64,000 bases of DNA, from NCBI GenBank assembly GCA_036365455.1, contig JAWQUS010000011.1:516001-580000 (forward strand), given 5' to 3'. Below are positions 23,676 to 33,949 of the stretch, piece after piece (the first letter of the stretch is position 1; every line of letters begins with the position of its first letter). The translations under genes were made by a program, and so were the position numbers. The stretch is from Macrosoma leucophasiata (lineage: Eukaryota; Arthropoda; Insecta; Lepidoptera; Hedylidae). Below the pieces are notes generated by a model. It was not told the DNA's origin, did not search any database, and worked only from the letters and a program-made list of their open reading frames with translations.

Positions 23676-23830
23676 TGTGGGTAAACAGGTATAACCCACA
23701 GTCCATAGCCAACCTACGCAGAGATATAGTATGCAAAAATGCAGCGTGGTAACACCGTAACACGTTCGTGTCCTTGATATGTAATTGACACGGTATTCCG
23801 TGGGGTTTTTTTACGAACCTGTCATAGCTG
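23676..23830 (-). repeat. repeat E copy 2
   Basis: Shares ACAGGTATAACCCACAG, GCATGCAAAAATGCAG-like and TAATTGACACGGTAT blocks with 23073-23190, 600 bp upstream in the same orientation. Family unknown. Confidence 0.45.
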
Positions 23831-24011
23831 ATGGACTTATCTAATAAAATTACTGTACTAAATATCACCGCGTCCATTGAGGATTTTTAAATTTTTTCGT
23901 CTACAAAATCTTTAAGTCCCTCTAAATCTTATCCTTAGGTAGGCTATACCTCGCAAATTTTTATAATAAATTTAATTTTGTTTCAATTAAGAGTTAGGTA
24001 AAGATAGGAAG

Positions 24012-24160
24012 TAAAATTTGACTTCATTCGGGAATTGAAACCGCGAAAACCGGAATCTCTAGTCCAGACGCTCTTCCAACTGCTATTCGTGTTCGCTATT
24101 CACTTCGCAGAGTGACGGGTTTAAATTCCGCTTGAAGTCATTTTTTCTTTCCATTTTCTC
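24012..24160. mobile_element. SINE-T, old copy with inverted 5' part
   Basis: 24017-24085 is a minus-oriented SINE-T from the D arm to the tail (CTCTAGTCCAGACGCTCTTC, GAAGTAAAATTTGACTTC). 24102-24160 is a plus-oriented 3' part (GACGGGTTTAAATTCCGCTT, GAAGTCATTTTTTCTTTCC). About 15 bp separate the two halves. Confidence 0.7.
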
Positions 24161-24169
24161 CAATCCAAT

Positions 24170-24984
24170 AAAATAAAAACATACAACTCAAAGATTAAGC
24201 TAACAAAACTTTAAAATCTGCTAAAAGATTTTTCACTTCTTGTGGCGTTATTTTTTCTCACAATTTGTCACAATAGAAAATAATATGTTACAAAAGCTCT
24301 CCGCATAAAAGATTACAGGCCAAATATAAATAAATACGTAGTATATTTTACTAGTTTTATTAACGTGTGTATATGTAAGGCTGTGTATTTTTATAACAAC
24401 GCCACAATACTTTATTTATTGCACCAATTTCATCTACAGTGTGTACAAAATGACGACCTAAGTACGAAGCCCCCCGCTGTCTCCACATCCTGACCTCTGA
24501 CATTAGACAAGCCCACTCTCCATACGTAATTGAAAGCCAAAGGCGAGACACGGCCAATTATGAAAACTTCACTGATACGTACTTAACGCTGGTAATACGA
24601 CAACGGATGGGCGAAAGTCAGCCCATTAGTTCCACATAGTTGATGATGTCAGAGACACGGATGTTGAATTATCGCAAATATTATTCGTATTTAAGACATC
24701 TATTTACTTTAATATGGGCAGTAAATTCAAAATGTTAACGGTAGAAATCCATTACAGCCTGCAATATTGTAAATGTGTAGTTGAGCGTTTGGATATTTAT
24801 TACACCATCACACATAATTATTAGTTGTAGGTACGAATTTCTTAATGCTTTTAGAATTTAAGGTTTTATAGATGTTTCTTATTCATTTTTATAACATTTT
24901 ATGCTAGTTAAATATTTAAAGAAAGATGTGAAGAGACATAATTTAACTTTACCAACAGAAATTAAAGACCCAATCACCACCTAA
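24170..24984. other. unassigned stretch
   Basis: Nothing recognised. Confidence 0.3.
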
Positions 24985-25066
24985 TCAGGACCCGGTAGCG
25001 CTATTGGCAGCTGGTAGCTGTGTTTAAGCCTTCGAGCTCTGCCACAAGAGCTTTTGTCATCAGTAA
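24985..25066 (-). mobile_element. degenerate SINE-A head
   Basis: AAGCCTTCGAGCTCTGCCAC, AAGAGCTTTTGTCATCAGTA correspond to the SINE-A hairpin end. Confidence 0.45.
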
Positions 25067-25251
25067 AATTGCTTCTCATAAATCTGATTATACACAGAAA
25101 TAAAAGAGCGGCTACTCTTTTATAATTCGAAATGGTTTTAACAGCAAAATTACGACCACCAGAAAATTAGGAAATTTAAAAATATGTATAAAACCTAAAA
25201 TGGATAAATTTATAAAACCTTATTGTTTTCTTTACAAGTGAATAAAAATTT

Positions 25252-25690
25252 CACTTCAGGCAGGACTTGAACCCGGAATTACTGGGATCACCAATTCAAT
25301 TGGAAGGAATTGGAATGGAAGGAATTGAAAAAAATTATGATTATTATGTTCTAACCAAATAGTTTAAATTTTAATTTTTAATTTACTATTAATATGATTT
25401 TGCTTTTATTATATGTAATGGTTATTCGCTCTAGGTAGTTTATGATTTATTGACGTTTTGAAAGTATCTGTAAAGATCTATTCGAAATAAAAATATTTTC
25501 TATTCTATTCTATTTCTATTCTATTCTATTCTATTCTATTCTATTCTATTCTATTCTATTCAATTGCTCTCCCAACTTAGCTACCGAAGTCCACATCTCA
25601 TTTGGGAGAGTGACTTGACTAGTGATCCCAATGGTCGCGGGTTTGTTTTTGATAGGACTGAAGTCAGATGTTTCCGTTCCATTTTTTTTT
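25252..25690. mobile_element. SINE-T, inverted copy split by a LINE tail
   Basis: 25252-25302 plus 25567-25590 form a complete minus-oriented tRNA-like unit once the insert is left out. 25598-25690 is a plus-oriented unit from the D arm onward (GGGAGAGTGACTTGACTAGT, CTGAAGTCAGATGTTTCC). The arrangement, an inverted 5' part followed by a sense 3' part, matches the loci at 24012 and 38891. Confidence 0.7.
25303..25557 (+). mobile_element. truncated LINE tail with CTATT microsatellite, 9-bp TSD
   Basis: ATTCAATTG at 25294-25302 and 25558-25566 flanks the insert. The insert ends GAAATAAAAATATTTT followed by about 12 CTATT units (25496-25557), a 3' end form seen in non-LTR elements. No coding part is retained. 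Confidence 0.75.
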
Positions 25691-26096
25691 AATATGATTA
25701 CATATAAACAAAAATAAGCCGCTCAATTACTGTTATATTTGAAATGGTTTTAACAGTGAATTTAGCCACCATGAGACCAAACTTAGAAAACTATTCGAAG
25801 CCTAAACGAAATTGAACTGGATCCATTAGACCGATTATAAATTCAGTGAGCAAGCATTTTGGGGCTCACTTCCGTTCCCACATAGTTCTGATTAAACATC
25901 CGGACTGTTAGTTTAGTCGATTACAAGGAAAGCGAAATGGGCTTCGGCGAATTTTCAGAAGCCAAATACTTGCTTAGGACCTAAACGTTTTGCGGTATTG
26001 TTGGATACTTTTTTATTTTTAGTAAGGTCACTTATGTTTGACTGTCAGAGCTATACATATTGACCTTCCACAATAGCTCTCATTATAATAATTAGG
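25691..26096. other. unassigned stretch
   Basis: Nothing recognised apart from a poly-T run at its left edge. Confidence 0.3.
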
Positions 26097-26460
26097 AAGC
26101 GCGCATGGCCCAGCGGCTGGTGTAGATCGTAAGCGATCTGCTCGGTTAAGCACTACGGGCGCGGTCGGGTAGTGTGATGGGTGACCGCTAGTGGCAAATT
26201 AAATACGCGTTTCCGTGCTTCGGAGGGCACGTTAAGCCGTCGGTCCCGGTTGCTATCGATAGATAGCAGTCGTTAAACCTTGTCGGAGGCCTTATGGGCG
26301 GTTTGAAAACATCCGACAGCGGGTTGGCCACTAACCCACCCACCTCCACCAATCCGCATTGGAGCAGCGTGGTGGAGTAAGCTCCAGGCCTCCCCCCAAA
26401 AAAGGGGAGAGACTCGTGCCCAGCAGTGGGACGTATAATGGGTTGCCATTATTATAATAA
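26097..26460 (+). mobile_element. 5S-rRNA-derived SINE, copy 1
   Basis: The first ~90 bp (26101-26190) follow the internal promoter region of eukaryotic 5S rRNA: GATCTGCTCGGTTAAGCACT then CGGGCGCGGTCG then GATGGGTGACCGC, matching box A, intermediate element and box C in order and spacing. A GC-rich unrelated body follows (TTCGGAGGGCACGTTAAGCC, CATCCGACAGCGGG), and the 3' part contains GGAGCAGCGTGGTGGAGTA and GCCCAGCAGTGGGACGTA, ending in ATT-rich sequence. The 3' CCAGCAGTGGGACGT block resembles CCAGCAGTGGACGT at the RTE 3' end here, so RTE-type machinery is the likely mover (inference). Confidence 0.85.
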
Positions 26461-26492
26461 GTAGCGTTTATTGCGATGAGTAATAACTCTGT

Positions 26493-27072
26493 CGTCTTAA
26501 TCACTCCAGCCGAAAGATGTCCACTGCTGCGAGAATTTTTTTTTGAAGGTGTTTGAAGGAATGGGCAGACAAGCAAACGGCCACCTGATGGAAAGTGATT
26601 ACCGTCGCCTTTGAACATTTGCAACACCAGGGGAGTTGCCAACGCGCTGCCAGCCTTGAAGGACTCTTTTCACGCCATTATTGAAGAGGTGCTACAATAT
26701 GGGGTATATTGTAGCACCTAGGGAACACCTCGAAGTCAAGTTCGTTCGACAATTTACACATTCTGGGCAGGAACGAACGCGAAAAACGCACTGTTGAGCA
26801 TTGCCAGGTGTACCTTACCCAAAGATACCTACAAAAGTGTTATGCGTCATTAGGGGAGAATATGCCATAATCGCCACGCTTGGCATGCGGATTGGCGATC
26901 GCAGTGGCGGTATTTTGGTGGCAGAACGCAGCTGCACATCCCGCGTTGCTATTTTTACTTCCGCCCTATTGTAATGGTTTGACCGCCACTGTTCGATTGA
27001 CTGACTGCACTAGCGGAAGAATTCTCCTCCACTCTCCACACACACGAGGGTCGTCACGTCCCTACGCCTGAG
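26493..27072 (-). mobile_element. mini-RTE, third copy, interrupted
   Basis: 26493-26529 is the 3' end (minus-strand CAGCAGTGGACATCTTTCGG, CTGGAGTG) and 26845-27072 the 5' leader (TAGGGACGTGACGACCC, CAGTCAATCGAACAGTGGCG, CGCCAATCCGCATGCC). The ATG-rich 3' tail is lost. An insert of about 315 bp divides the halves. Confidence 0.75.
26530..26844 (-). mobile_element. poly-A-tailed lepidopteran repeat inside the mini-RTE
   Basis: Minus-oriented, with poly-T at the left edge. It contains GCAGACAAGCAAACGG, CCACCTGATGGAAAGTGATT and TGCAACACCAGGGGAGTTGC, a sequence type abundant in moth and butterfly genomes and distantly like the SINE-A tail. A 13-bp-arm hairpin (GGTGCTACAATAT) lies at 26688-26718. 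Confidence 0.65.
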
Positions 27073-27091
27073 GAACTGTGTCTGTAAATAA

Positions 27092-27412
27092 AACTGCTCA
27101 GTAGCTTAGTGGTAGCCGGCCACTACTACTACGCTGGGATCCTGGGTTCGCTTCCTGGGTCGGGGGATATTAGAGATAACAGTGTAAAATCCATTATCTC
27201 TGGTTCTATTGGGACTTTTCCATATTCTGGATGTTTCTCAGTAGGTACCTCGAACTTTGGTGATGTGCCCGGAGATGTCAATAGGCTCGCCACCTGTTAC
27301 ATCGTCCAAAACGTAACCGGCGAATCGTAGCTGTTTGCATGTATGATTGAATGCATGCATTTACCTCTGTCTACCCCCTCGGGGTATACAGGCGTGAAGT
27401 TACGTTACGTAA
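27092..27412 (+). mobile_element. SINE-B, full-length copy
   Basis: It runs from ACTGCTCAGTAGCTTAGTGG to GGGTATACAGGCGTGAAG. The B box is changed (GGGTTCGCTTCCTGG). It starts only 20 bp after the mini-RTE leader ends. Confidence 0.8.
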
Positions 27413-27820
27413 TTAATTTAATTTAAATTGAAGAATGTACTTCGATCGCTGTTACTGTAACAAAGGCGCATTACCCTAACAGGATAAAAAACTCGAGTAA
27501 TATTTCACACTGATCCGTTTTTCGAGCATCGAGCAATTCAATAAAATTGGTTGACTGGATGAAATTAAGATGCAATACAGTCAATTTGTTTCGTGGGTAT
27601 ACATTACTTTTGGGACAACAGTTTGATAAAAAACCTTTTTTAGTAAGTAACCATGGAATTATGAATAGTAAGGATGTTATGAAATTTATATTTTTGTATT
27701 ATAAACACTAGTACTTGTAGATAAATAAAAGGAATCGTGATTTTGCCATCTAATCACATTGCTACTAAATGGCAGTATAAATTATAATTATATCTACTAC
27801 ATCGTTCCGCCTACATACTT
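27413..27820. other. unassigned stretch
   Basis: Nothing recognised. Confidence 0.3.
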
Positions 27821-28108
27821 TACTGGTGGTAGAGCTCCAGTGACAGAGCTCACGGGCGTAAGTACCACCGCATTTCTTAATATACTTGGCGCAAAATGGT
27901 AGTGTTCAGCACTATCGTGTTCCGGTCAGGTGGTAATGAACGACCCTGTAATTTCCGGCACAGAGGCATAACACCTTAGGCCTCAGCAGTGGTAACGCAT
28001 CTGCATTTCGACCTTGGTCTTCGTGTGGGTGTCTATAGTCTGCAGTCATCGCTTAACATCAATGTGAACTGCATGCTTGTTTGCCACATTTGTAACATAA
28101 AAAAAAAC
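27821..28108 (+). mobile_element. SINE-A, full length
   Basis: It runs from TACTGGTGGTAGAGCTCCAG to TTGCCACATTTGTAACAT and a poly-A of about 9. Several changes relative to the youngest copies suggest middle age. Confidence 0.88.
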
Positions 28109-28724
28109 TTTTATGAGATGAAAAATAGTAGGCACCAACTTTCTCAAAGTTTACTACGTAAGACACGTACATGTGGTGGCATCATTTTTGTAGACCAACT
28201 TTTGTGTGTACCGTAACAATAAGAATTGTACAAGTCTCAAATTGTGACAGTAGCGTTTCGTAATATGAATTCAGCCTTTTGTAACCGTAATTAGCATCAA
28301 TGTGAACTTTAAGATAATGATTAGGTACTCATTTGTACCAATTAATATTTCAGGATTTTTGTGTAAAATAGTTTAGTGTATACCCAATGAACTGTAACTG
28401 GGTACTGGCTTGCAATGTTCGAGGTTTCGTGTTCCATTCGTTAAGTAAGTCCTACAGACAAACGTCCCAGAATTGTGATCCATTACCCAGCACTTAAGGT
28501 CTAAGCCGGCGACCATAATAGACATCGTAATTAGTGGCATCGAGTTGGGGACCCCGCGAACTTTGAACAATGGTCCAGGAGCTAAAGGGATTAGTTATGG
28601 GCCTAATCCAAAGGCAAATAGATCACACGACCTCATATTTTGTTCAAAAACGCCGCGTGAAAAGATTTATTTCATTGTCAGTATGAAATATTTTACTGCA
28701 CTAAAACCAGGCAGCCCAGTGTAG
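28109..28724. other. unassigned stretch
   Basis: No gene or named repeat is clear. Confidence 0.3.
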
Positions 28725-28852
28725 ATGTGTTGCCACTCCTGAGGACTTAGTTGTTTTGCCTCTGTGATAGAATATTACAGGGCGGTATGTCACCATCTAA
28801 CCTGAACACGATAGCGCTAAACGCTAACATTTGACGGCAGATAGATTAGGTG
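28725..28852 (-). mobile_element. SINE-A middle fragment
   Basis: TTGCCACTCCTGAGGACTTA, TTACAGGGCGGTATG and CCTGAACACGATAGCGCTAA are in SINE-A order; both ends are lost. Confidence 0.65.
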
Positions 28853-29654
28853 CATTGAGTTAGGTACATATCAAGGTTTCTACTGCTTTGGTGTTTATAT
28901 TCTTGAGATCAACTCCTCATAAGTCTGTCACCATAAAAAAAAACATTAATGATTTACTATAAAAAAACAGACACGCAGTCAAGCATAAAATCGCCTCATT
29001 TTATTATAGTCGGGTTTAAATACTTATTTATCCGCATTTGGATGGCATTCTATAATTATACAAATCGCTAGTCAGTCAAATTCTTATTGACATAATATAA
29101 ATAAAGGTCACCCACAAAAATATCTCTCTCTCCATAAAAAGAATCCATCAGCCGCCTGTAACCGCTGACCGTGTGTCCACATCTTATGAAGGAAAACCCG
29201 TTAATAATTAGGAGTCTGGTGTAACATAGAACAATGTTACTCGAGACCTTTCATTTAACCCTTAAGCTGTCTTTTGTTGTCGCCAGTAATTTATTTGTGA
29301 AGTTCTCTTCATTTTGGGGAATGTGAGTTATGTGTGGAGTGAATAGGAAATGAGGTTTTGAGTAAGTTTATTGTCCTAGGATAGACCAGGGTTGGATCAG
29401 TTTTAAATTATGTTTAGAAAGTTTTGGGTGGCTGGCGAATACAACTTGTAAAGTTTAACTTTGCGTCTGTATTTTATTAAAGATCCTCTTATCCTATCTC
29501 TTATGCATGGTGAAATATCAACAGTTGTTTGCTTGAAGCAAAACTGTTTGACTTCAATAACAATATCTAAATATAGGATCGATAGTATAACCACAGTATA
29601 AGTATAACACGTACGTTTTCTTTAGACTGTGGTATAACTAACAGAGACATAAGT
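28853..29654. other. unassigned stretch
   Basis: Nothing recognised. Confidence 0.3.
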
Positions 29655-29766
29655 TAGGTGTTAGGGGCGGTGACGCATTTTGACGTTTATCTTTATGTAG
29701 CGTCTATAGGCTGCAGTCATCACTTAACATCCATGTGAACTGCATGCTTGTTTGCGACTTTCGTTA
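29655..29766 (+). mobile_element. SINE-A 3' fragment
   Basis: GTCTATAGGCTGCAGTCATC, TGAACTGCATGCTTGTTTGC and a weak A-rich end; the head half is missing. Confidence 0.65.
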
Positions 29767-30477
29767 TATTAACGAGCAAGCATGCAAGACGCATGCAAGT
29801 CAAGTTAAAGGTCAATGAATATCTTCTACAGCCAAAATATAAATGTTTTTATATAAACTGGCAACTTTACCATAGCATACTATTACTTTACAGTACAGAG
29901 CCGCAATTAAATAGTATCTTTTGTTCCAGGCACAAGATAAATTAGTACTTATCAGTTGTTTCAAACCATTATAATGATGACTTAAAAAAAATCTTTTGCT
30001 ATTTGCGTCAAAACGGGTCTCATAAACACCTCTCTATCGGGTAAACTAAACACACAGTACACTAAACTTTTGTGTTCGAAACTCAATGGACAAAACGAAA
30101 AAAAGTTCCGTCAGCCGCCCAAAAGTTGTCGAGCAAATGCGAGGCGACCGCCGCACTAGCTGCACTGCGGACGCGACACCGCAGTGTTGTGTGAAGTGTG
30201 CACAATGGATTACGGCTTGTTACTGAATGTAACTTATGCTTATATTTTGGTTTTTAAAAGAAAAAGACTGTAATTACATATAGGTACAATAAAGCACAAC
30301 AAATAAACACACAATCACACAAAGCAAACCAAATGAAAATTTATTGAAATGAACGAGATTTTTCTAGAAGTCTTTATAATTAGATTTACATTTATTTTGC
30401 TAAAAAACTTTTAAAACGAACAGAAGAGAGAGTATTCACAAGTCTTATGTGCTTTTTAACCTCTTTTGTTCTATCTA

Positions 30478-30592
30478 ACCTAACCGGAACTTGATAATGC
30501 TAAACACTACTTTTTGGCGGCAGATAGATTAGGTAATGCGGTGGTGCCTACGCCCTTAAGCTCCTACGCGTTTAACTTTACCACAACTTTGC
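30478..30592 (-). mobile_element. SINE-A head fragment
   Basis: TAACCGGAACTTGATAATGC, TTAGGTAATGCGGTGGTGCC and a degraded hairpin end. Confidence 0.65.
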
Positions 30593-30617
30593 TCACGTTA
30601 AGATTAATATTTAGATA

Positions 30618-30875
30618 TCCATTTATATGAAAATCAATTGCTGTTCGTTAGTCTCGCTAAAACTCGAGAACGGCTGGACCGATTGGCTAATTTTGGTTTT
30701 GAATTATTTTTGTAACTCCAGAGAAGGTTTAAAAGGTAAGAAAATGTGATGAAATTGAAGGGAAATAGTAAAAAACAGAATTTTATTTTCCCATACAAAT
30801 AGTCCGTCTCTATCTATCAAACCATTGACACATTATTTAATTCTCAGGCAATGCGAAGTTTGCCGGGTCAGCTAG
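30618..30875 (+). mobile_element. non-autonomous Helitron
   Basis: 5' TCCATTTATATGAAAATC begins after A (30617). The 3' end TTGCCGGGTCAGCTAG stops at 30875 before T (30876). The interior has AACTCGAGAACGGCTGGACC, widespread in lepidopteran Helitrons from memory. There is no protein. Confidence 0.75.
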
Positions 30876-31840
30876 TAAACAATAACAACTTAAAGGTAAT
30901 AGCAAGTCAAATGATAATTCAAATATAAAATCCATTGACAGCTTTAGAGTGTGAGAACTTTAAAATATAACATCTGAATTGCGTGTTCACTCAATGAACA
31001 AAACGAAAACAAAAGTTCTTCGAAACCGCAGTTCTACAGAACTGTAAGTGTACTATAATACGATATGTTACTGCATTTCTGTAGATGTAGTAAATGTTGA
31101 AGTTTGAAGTTTTAGTTGTTCCTGAACTTTGTTATTTTGATACCGTTAGTGACTGAGTAACCGAATAAAAGAGTGAAAAGCAGATAATGCAGAGCAAACT
31201 ACTAATCGTATAAAGAATGAAATGTATTATTTTGGCAGCACATCCAAAACGACTAATCGTAGAAATTTGGCATTTAAACACGCAATTCATAATACGGAAA
31301 CAAAAGTATAGTCAATCAAATGCGAGGTGCCCACTGTACTGCGGACGCAAAACCACAGTTCCGTGTGGAGTGCACCCTGCGCACTCCAGCTGCAGCAACT
31401 GCAGCTGTACTGCAACCACCAGAAAGTATACTGCAATTGAATTGAATATGTCGCTGAAATTTTACCGCTTATCGCTACAAACAATACAAAAATATTATAC
31501 TTATATTATTAATCTCAACAAAGAGTATTAATATTACAAGTCTGAAGAGCTTTTCATAACAAGACGCTAATCACCAGAAGTACCAGTCGGATTAAAGAAA
31601 TAAAGCCTATTCATTAAGGAATGTCAAAGACTATTAACATGACGATACGATCCTCATTAGCGGAGCAATGATCGTGTAAGCGATAACAAGGACAAACTAA
31701 AAAAAGATACATCATTATTAATAGTATTACAACTGCCTATGCTAAGTCTCTGAATAGGACTGAACCAATGGCACATTTTGGTGACCAATCACAAAGTTAA
31801 CTATCTCATAAAAATATATTACCTTACAATCCGTGCATCT

Positions 31841-31922
31841 TTTTTATGTAACCAAGGTAGCAAACAAGCATGCAACTTACATGGATGTTCAGAGATGACT
31901 GTAGCCTATAGATATTTCACGT
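31841..31922 (-). mobile_element. SINE-A tail fragment
   Basis: TAGCAAACAAGCATGCAACT and GATGACTGTAGCCTATAGAT with poly-T on the left. Confidence 0.6.
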
Positions 31923-32497
31923 CATTAAGTCCTTAATGTAAAGTCAGCTTAATGTATCCAATCAACATCAATGAATTCGCCTCTTCGAAGACGCGGGGTT
32001 CAAAAGAACAGTTCTGCACCACGTCTTATTTTTGAGATTAAAATTTGGCACTGCTAACATTTTGTTTCATTTCTTTATAGGACTGCGTGTATGAAGAAAT
32101 GAGATATATTATGTAATATCGATTCCGTTGCTCCTCTAGCCAAGTTAATTAGCTTTAGTCGATAACGCTATAGACAACAATCCCAGACGTTTGTTTCGGT
32201 TTCTAAAGCGTTTACGATTGTTTAGATTCACAATAAAAGTTCATGCCGCAAAACAAGCGTATTGCAGATATATAAATGTATGATGATAACATGTATATCG
32301 TAAACGATAAACGAGTGTAATATTAATTGTCGTTGCCTAACTAACTCCGATTTACAAAATAACGAGCGTTCTCATACACCCACCAAACCGAATAACACTT
32401 AATCACGATAAATAATTAAACCCATTGGTTTGCGGATGCCGACCGCATTTAGCAAAACATCACTACAACATATTCGTGTTTATTGAACGGTCATAAA
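31923..32497. other. unassigned stretch
   Basis: Nothing recognised. Confidence 0.3.
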
Positions 32498-32909
32498 AGC
32501 CAAATCTAATTAACGAATCATCCGCTAAGCCTGCGTCTGTCTGTGTGTCCACCAGTCCGCTTATTGAGAACCGATCACGGCTGTCCACTCGATGGCCGAG
32601 GGCGCTTACATGCTGTGATCCGGTAAGGGCGTGTTATAAGGGTGACAATCAAATGCGATTTGGCGTTTAAATTACAAAATAACAACAAATTTTAAAACTG
32701 GTTAACAAAGTCGCTCACAATTGTTTGAACAGTGAATTTGACTTAAGGATGACAAAAGAAAAGCCAAATCTAACTAATTGTCCGCTCCGCCTGCGTCGGT
32801 TCTTGTGTCCGCCTAATTAGAACCGAACACGATTGTCCACTTGTTGGCCGGGGGGCTTACACAATTGTTATCTAATGCGAGTTTGAATAACAAAATAACA
32901 ACTTCTTAC
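32498..32909 (+). repeat. diverged tandem duplication, two units
   Basis: Unit 1 (32498-32692) and unit 2 (32760-32909) share AAGCCAAATCTAA, TCCGCT..GCCTGCGTC, GTGTCC, TTGTCCACT, GGCTTACA and AAAATAACAAC in order. Identity is moderate, with indels. Unit 2 ends just before the gag remnant. Confidence 0.6.
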
Positions 32910-32942
32910 AGCAGTCCGTAAATCTCAAACACGAGTATTTAA

Positions 32943-33257
32943 TCTAAATTCACAGAATTTGCATATGTGAAACCGTTCACCAACTTTCAGAATAATAACA
33001 ATAATCAAAATAATTAATTTAAACAAAAATATTACAATAACAGAACTATAGAAAGTAGTAATACTGTAAATGCTATACAAACGTCTTCTTCATTATACTG
33101 TCCCAGGTGCCGTACAAATGACCATTCATTAGAAACCTGTAAACAACCTAAATTTCTAATATGTTTTAAATGTGGGAAAAAGGACGTTACTTACCCTGAT
33201 TGTCCTGATTGTGTAAAATCCCCAAATTATCCTAATCATAGAGGGGCAAAAAACTAA
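32943..33257 (+). pseudogene. Ty3/gypsy-type gag C-terminus with zinc knuckle (remnant)
   Basis: The frame reads a short gag tail with an in-frame TAA at 33015, then a cysteine-rich segment. The first knuckle (33099 onward) is a full C-X2-C-X4-H-X4-C. A second C-X2-C-X4-x-X4-C has valine where histidine is usual. The frame stops at TAA 33255-33257. The protein normally packages element RNA (family knowledge). The N-terminal gag and any 5' LTR are not seen. The stop sits directly after a frameshift heptamer, and the protease is in the -1 frame. Confidence 0.75.
33248..33254 (+). other. -1 ribosomal frameshift heptamer A-AAA-AAC
   Basis: In the gag frame the codons are GCA-AAA-AAC-TAA, which places the canonical slippery heptamer exactly before the stop. 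Slipping back one base enters the frame of the protease ORF. I have not established a downstream stem-loop or pseudoknot. Confidence 0.7.
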
Positions 33258-33949
33258 GTACTGATTGTAGCAACAACAACCATTTTAATAATGCTGAATG
33301 GCAAGATTGGCTTAATTACATTGAAATATTTTTCAATACCTATCATATTGCTACAATCTTAGACTCTAAGCCAACTAACGATCCGCGTCCGTATGTTAAG
33401 GTTACTATAGATAACTGCGACGCATATTGTATGTATGGATTACGGGATTCTGGTTCTGTTGTGAGTATACTAGGAAAAAACTCTCACAAGAGCCTGCTTA
33501 AGAATAATTTTGAATTGCGATCCGACGAAACAATCACTGTCACAGCTGCTGGTGGACATATTATGAGCTCATTGGGTTATCTTCTACTTCCTATAATATT
33601 TAATGATAAATGTATAACAATAAAAGCTCCCATAGTACCTGAAATTAAAACTCCCCTTATTCTAGGAATTGATTTTTGGTCTAAATTTCAAATAATACCT
33701 AATAATTTAAATAATGTTTTTATTCTGTCCAGCAATGATCCTAAAATAATTGAAATCCCCTCAAAATCGCCAGACTTACATTTATACGGTCATATTAAAC
33801 TTGATGATATGCAAAAACGACAGGCGGATAATTTGGTCGAACAGTTTAAAGTTATAGCTTTCGACAATAAGGGTATCGGTAGAACACATCTTATAGAGCA
33901 CAGTATAGACACCGGTGATGCAGATCCCATTCTCAATATTAGAATTTAA
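33251..33949 (+). pseudogene. Ty3/gypsy-type protease and start of RT linker (remnant)
   Basis: The -1 frame is open from 33251 to the stop at 33947-33949. The first ATG is at 33431, but the true entry is probably by frameshift from gag. A retropepsin active site DSGS lies about 33449-33460 and the flap-distal LILGIDFW motif near 33656-33680, both in family order. The linker ends with GRTHLIEHSIDTGDADPI, the usual sequence just before the RT domain in Ty3/gypsy elements. The frame then ends, and no RT motif (such as YxDD) follows, so pol is truncated or rearranged. I see no recognisable RT, RNase H, integrase or envelope. Confidence 0.8.

Larger units (their letters stand above)
30040..31425 (+). 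repeat. dispersed copies of a GC-richer segment
   Basis: 30120-30200 (GTCGAGCAAATGCGAGG, CACTGCGGACGCGACACCGC, GTGTGAAGTGTGCAC) recurs diverged at 31315-31375 (CAAATGCGAGGTGCCCACTG, CTGCGGACGCAAAACCAC, GTGTGGAGTGCAC). The upstream CAATGGACAAAACGAAAA (30085) recurs as CAATGAACAAAACGAAAA (30993). Function unknown. Confidence 0.5.
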
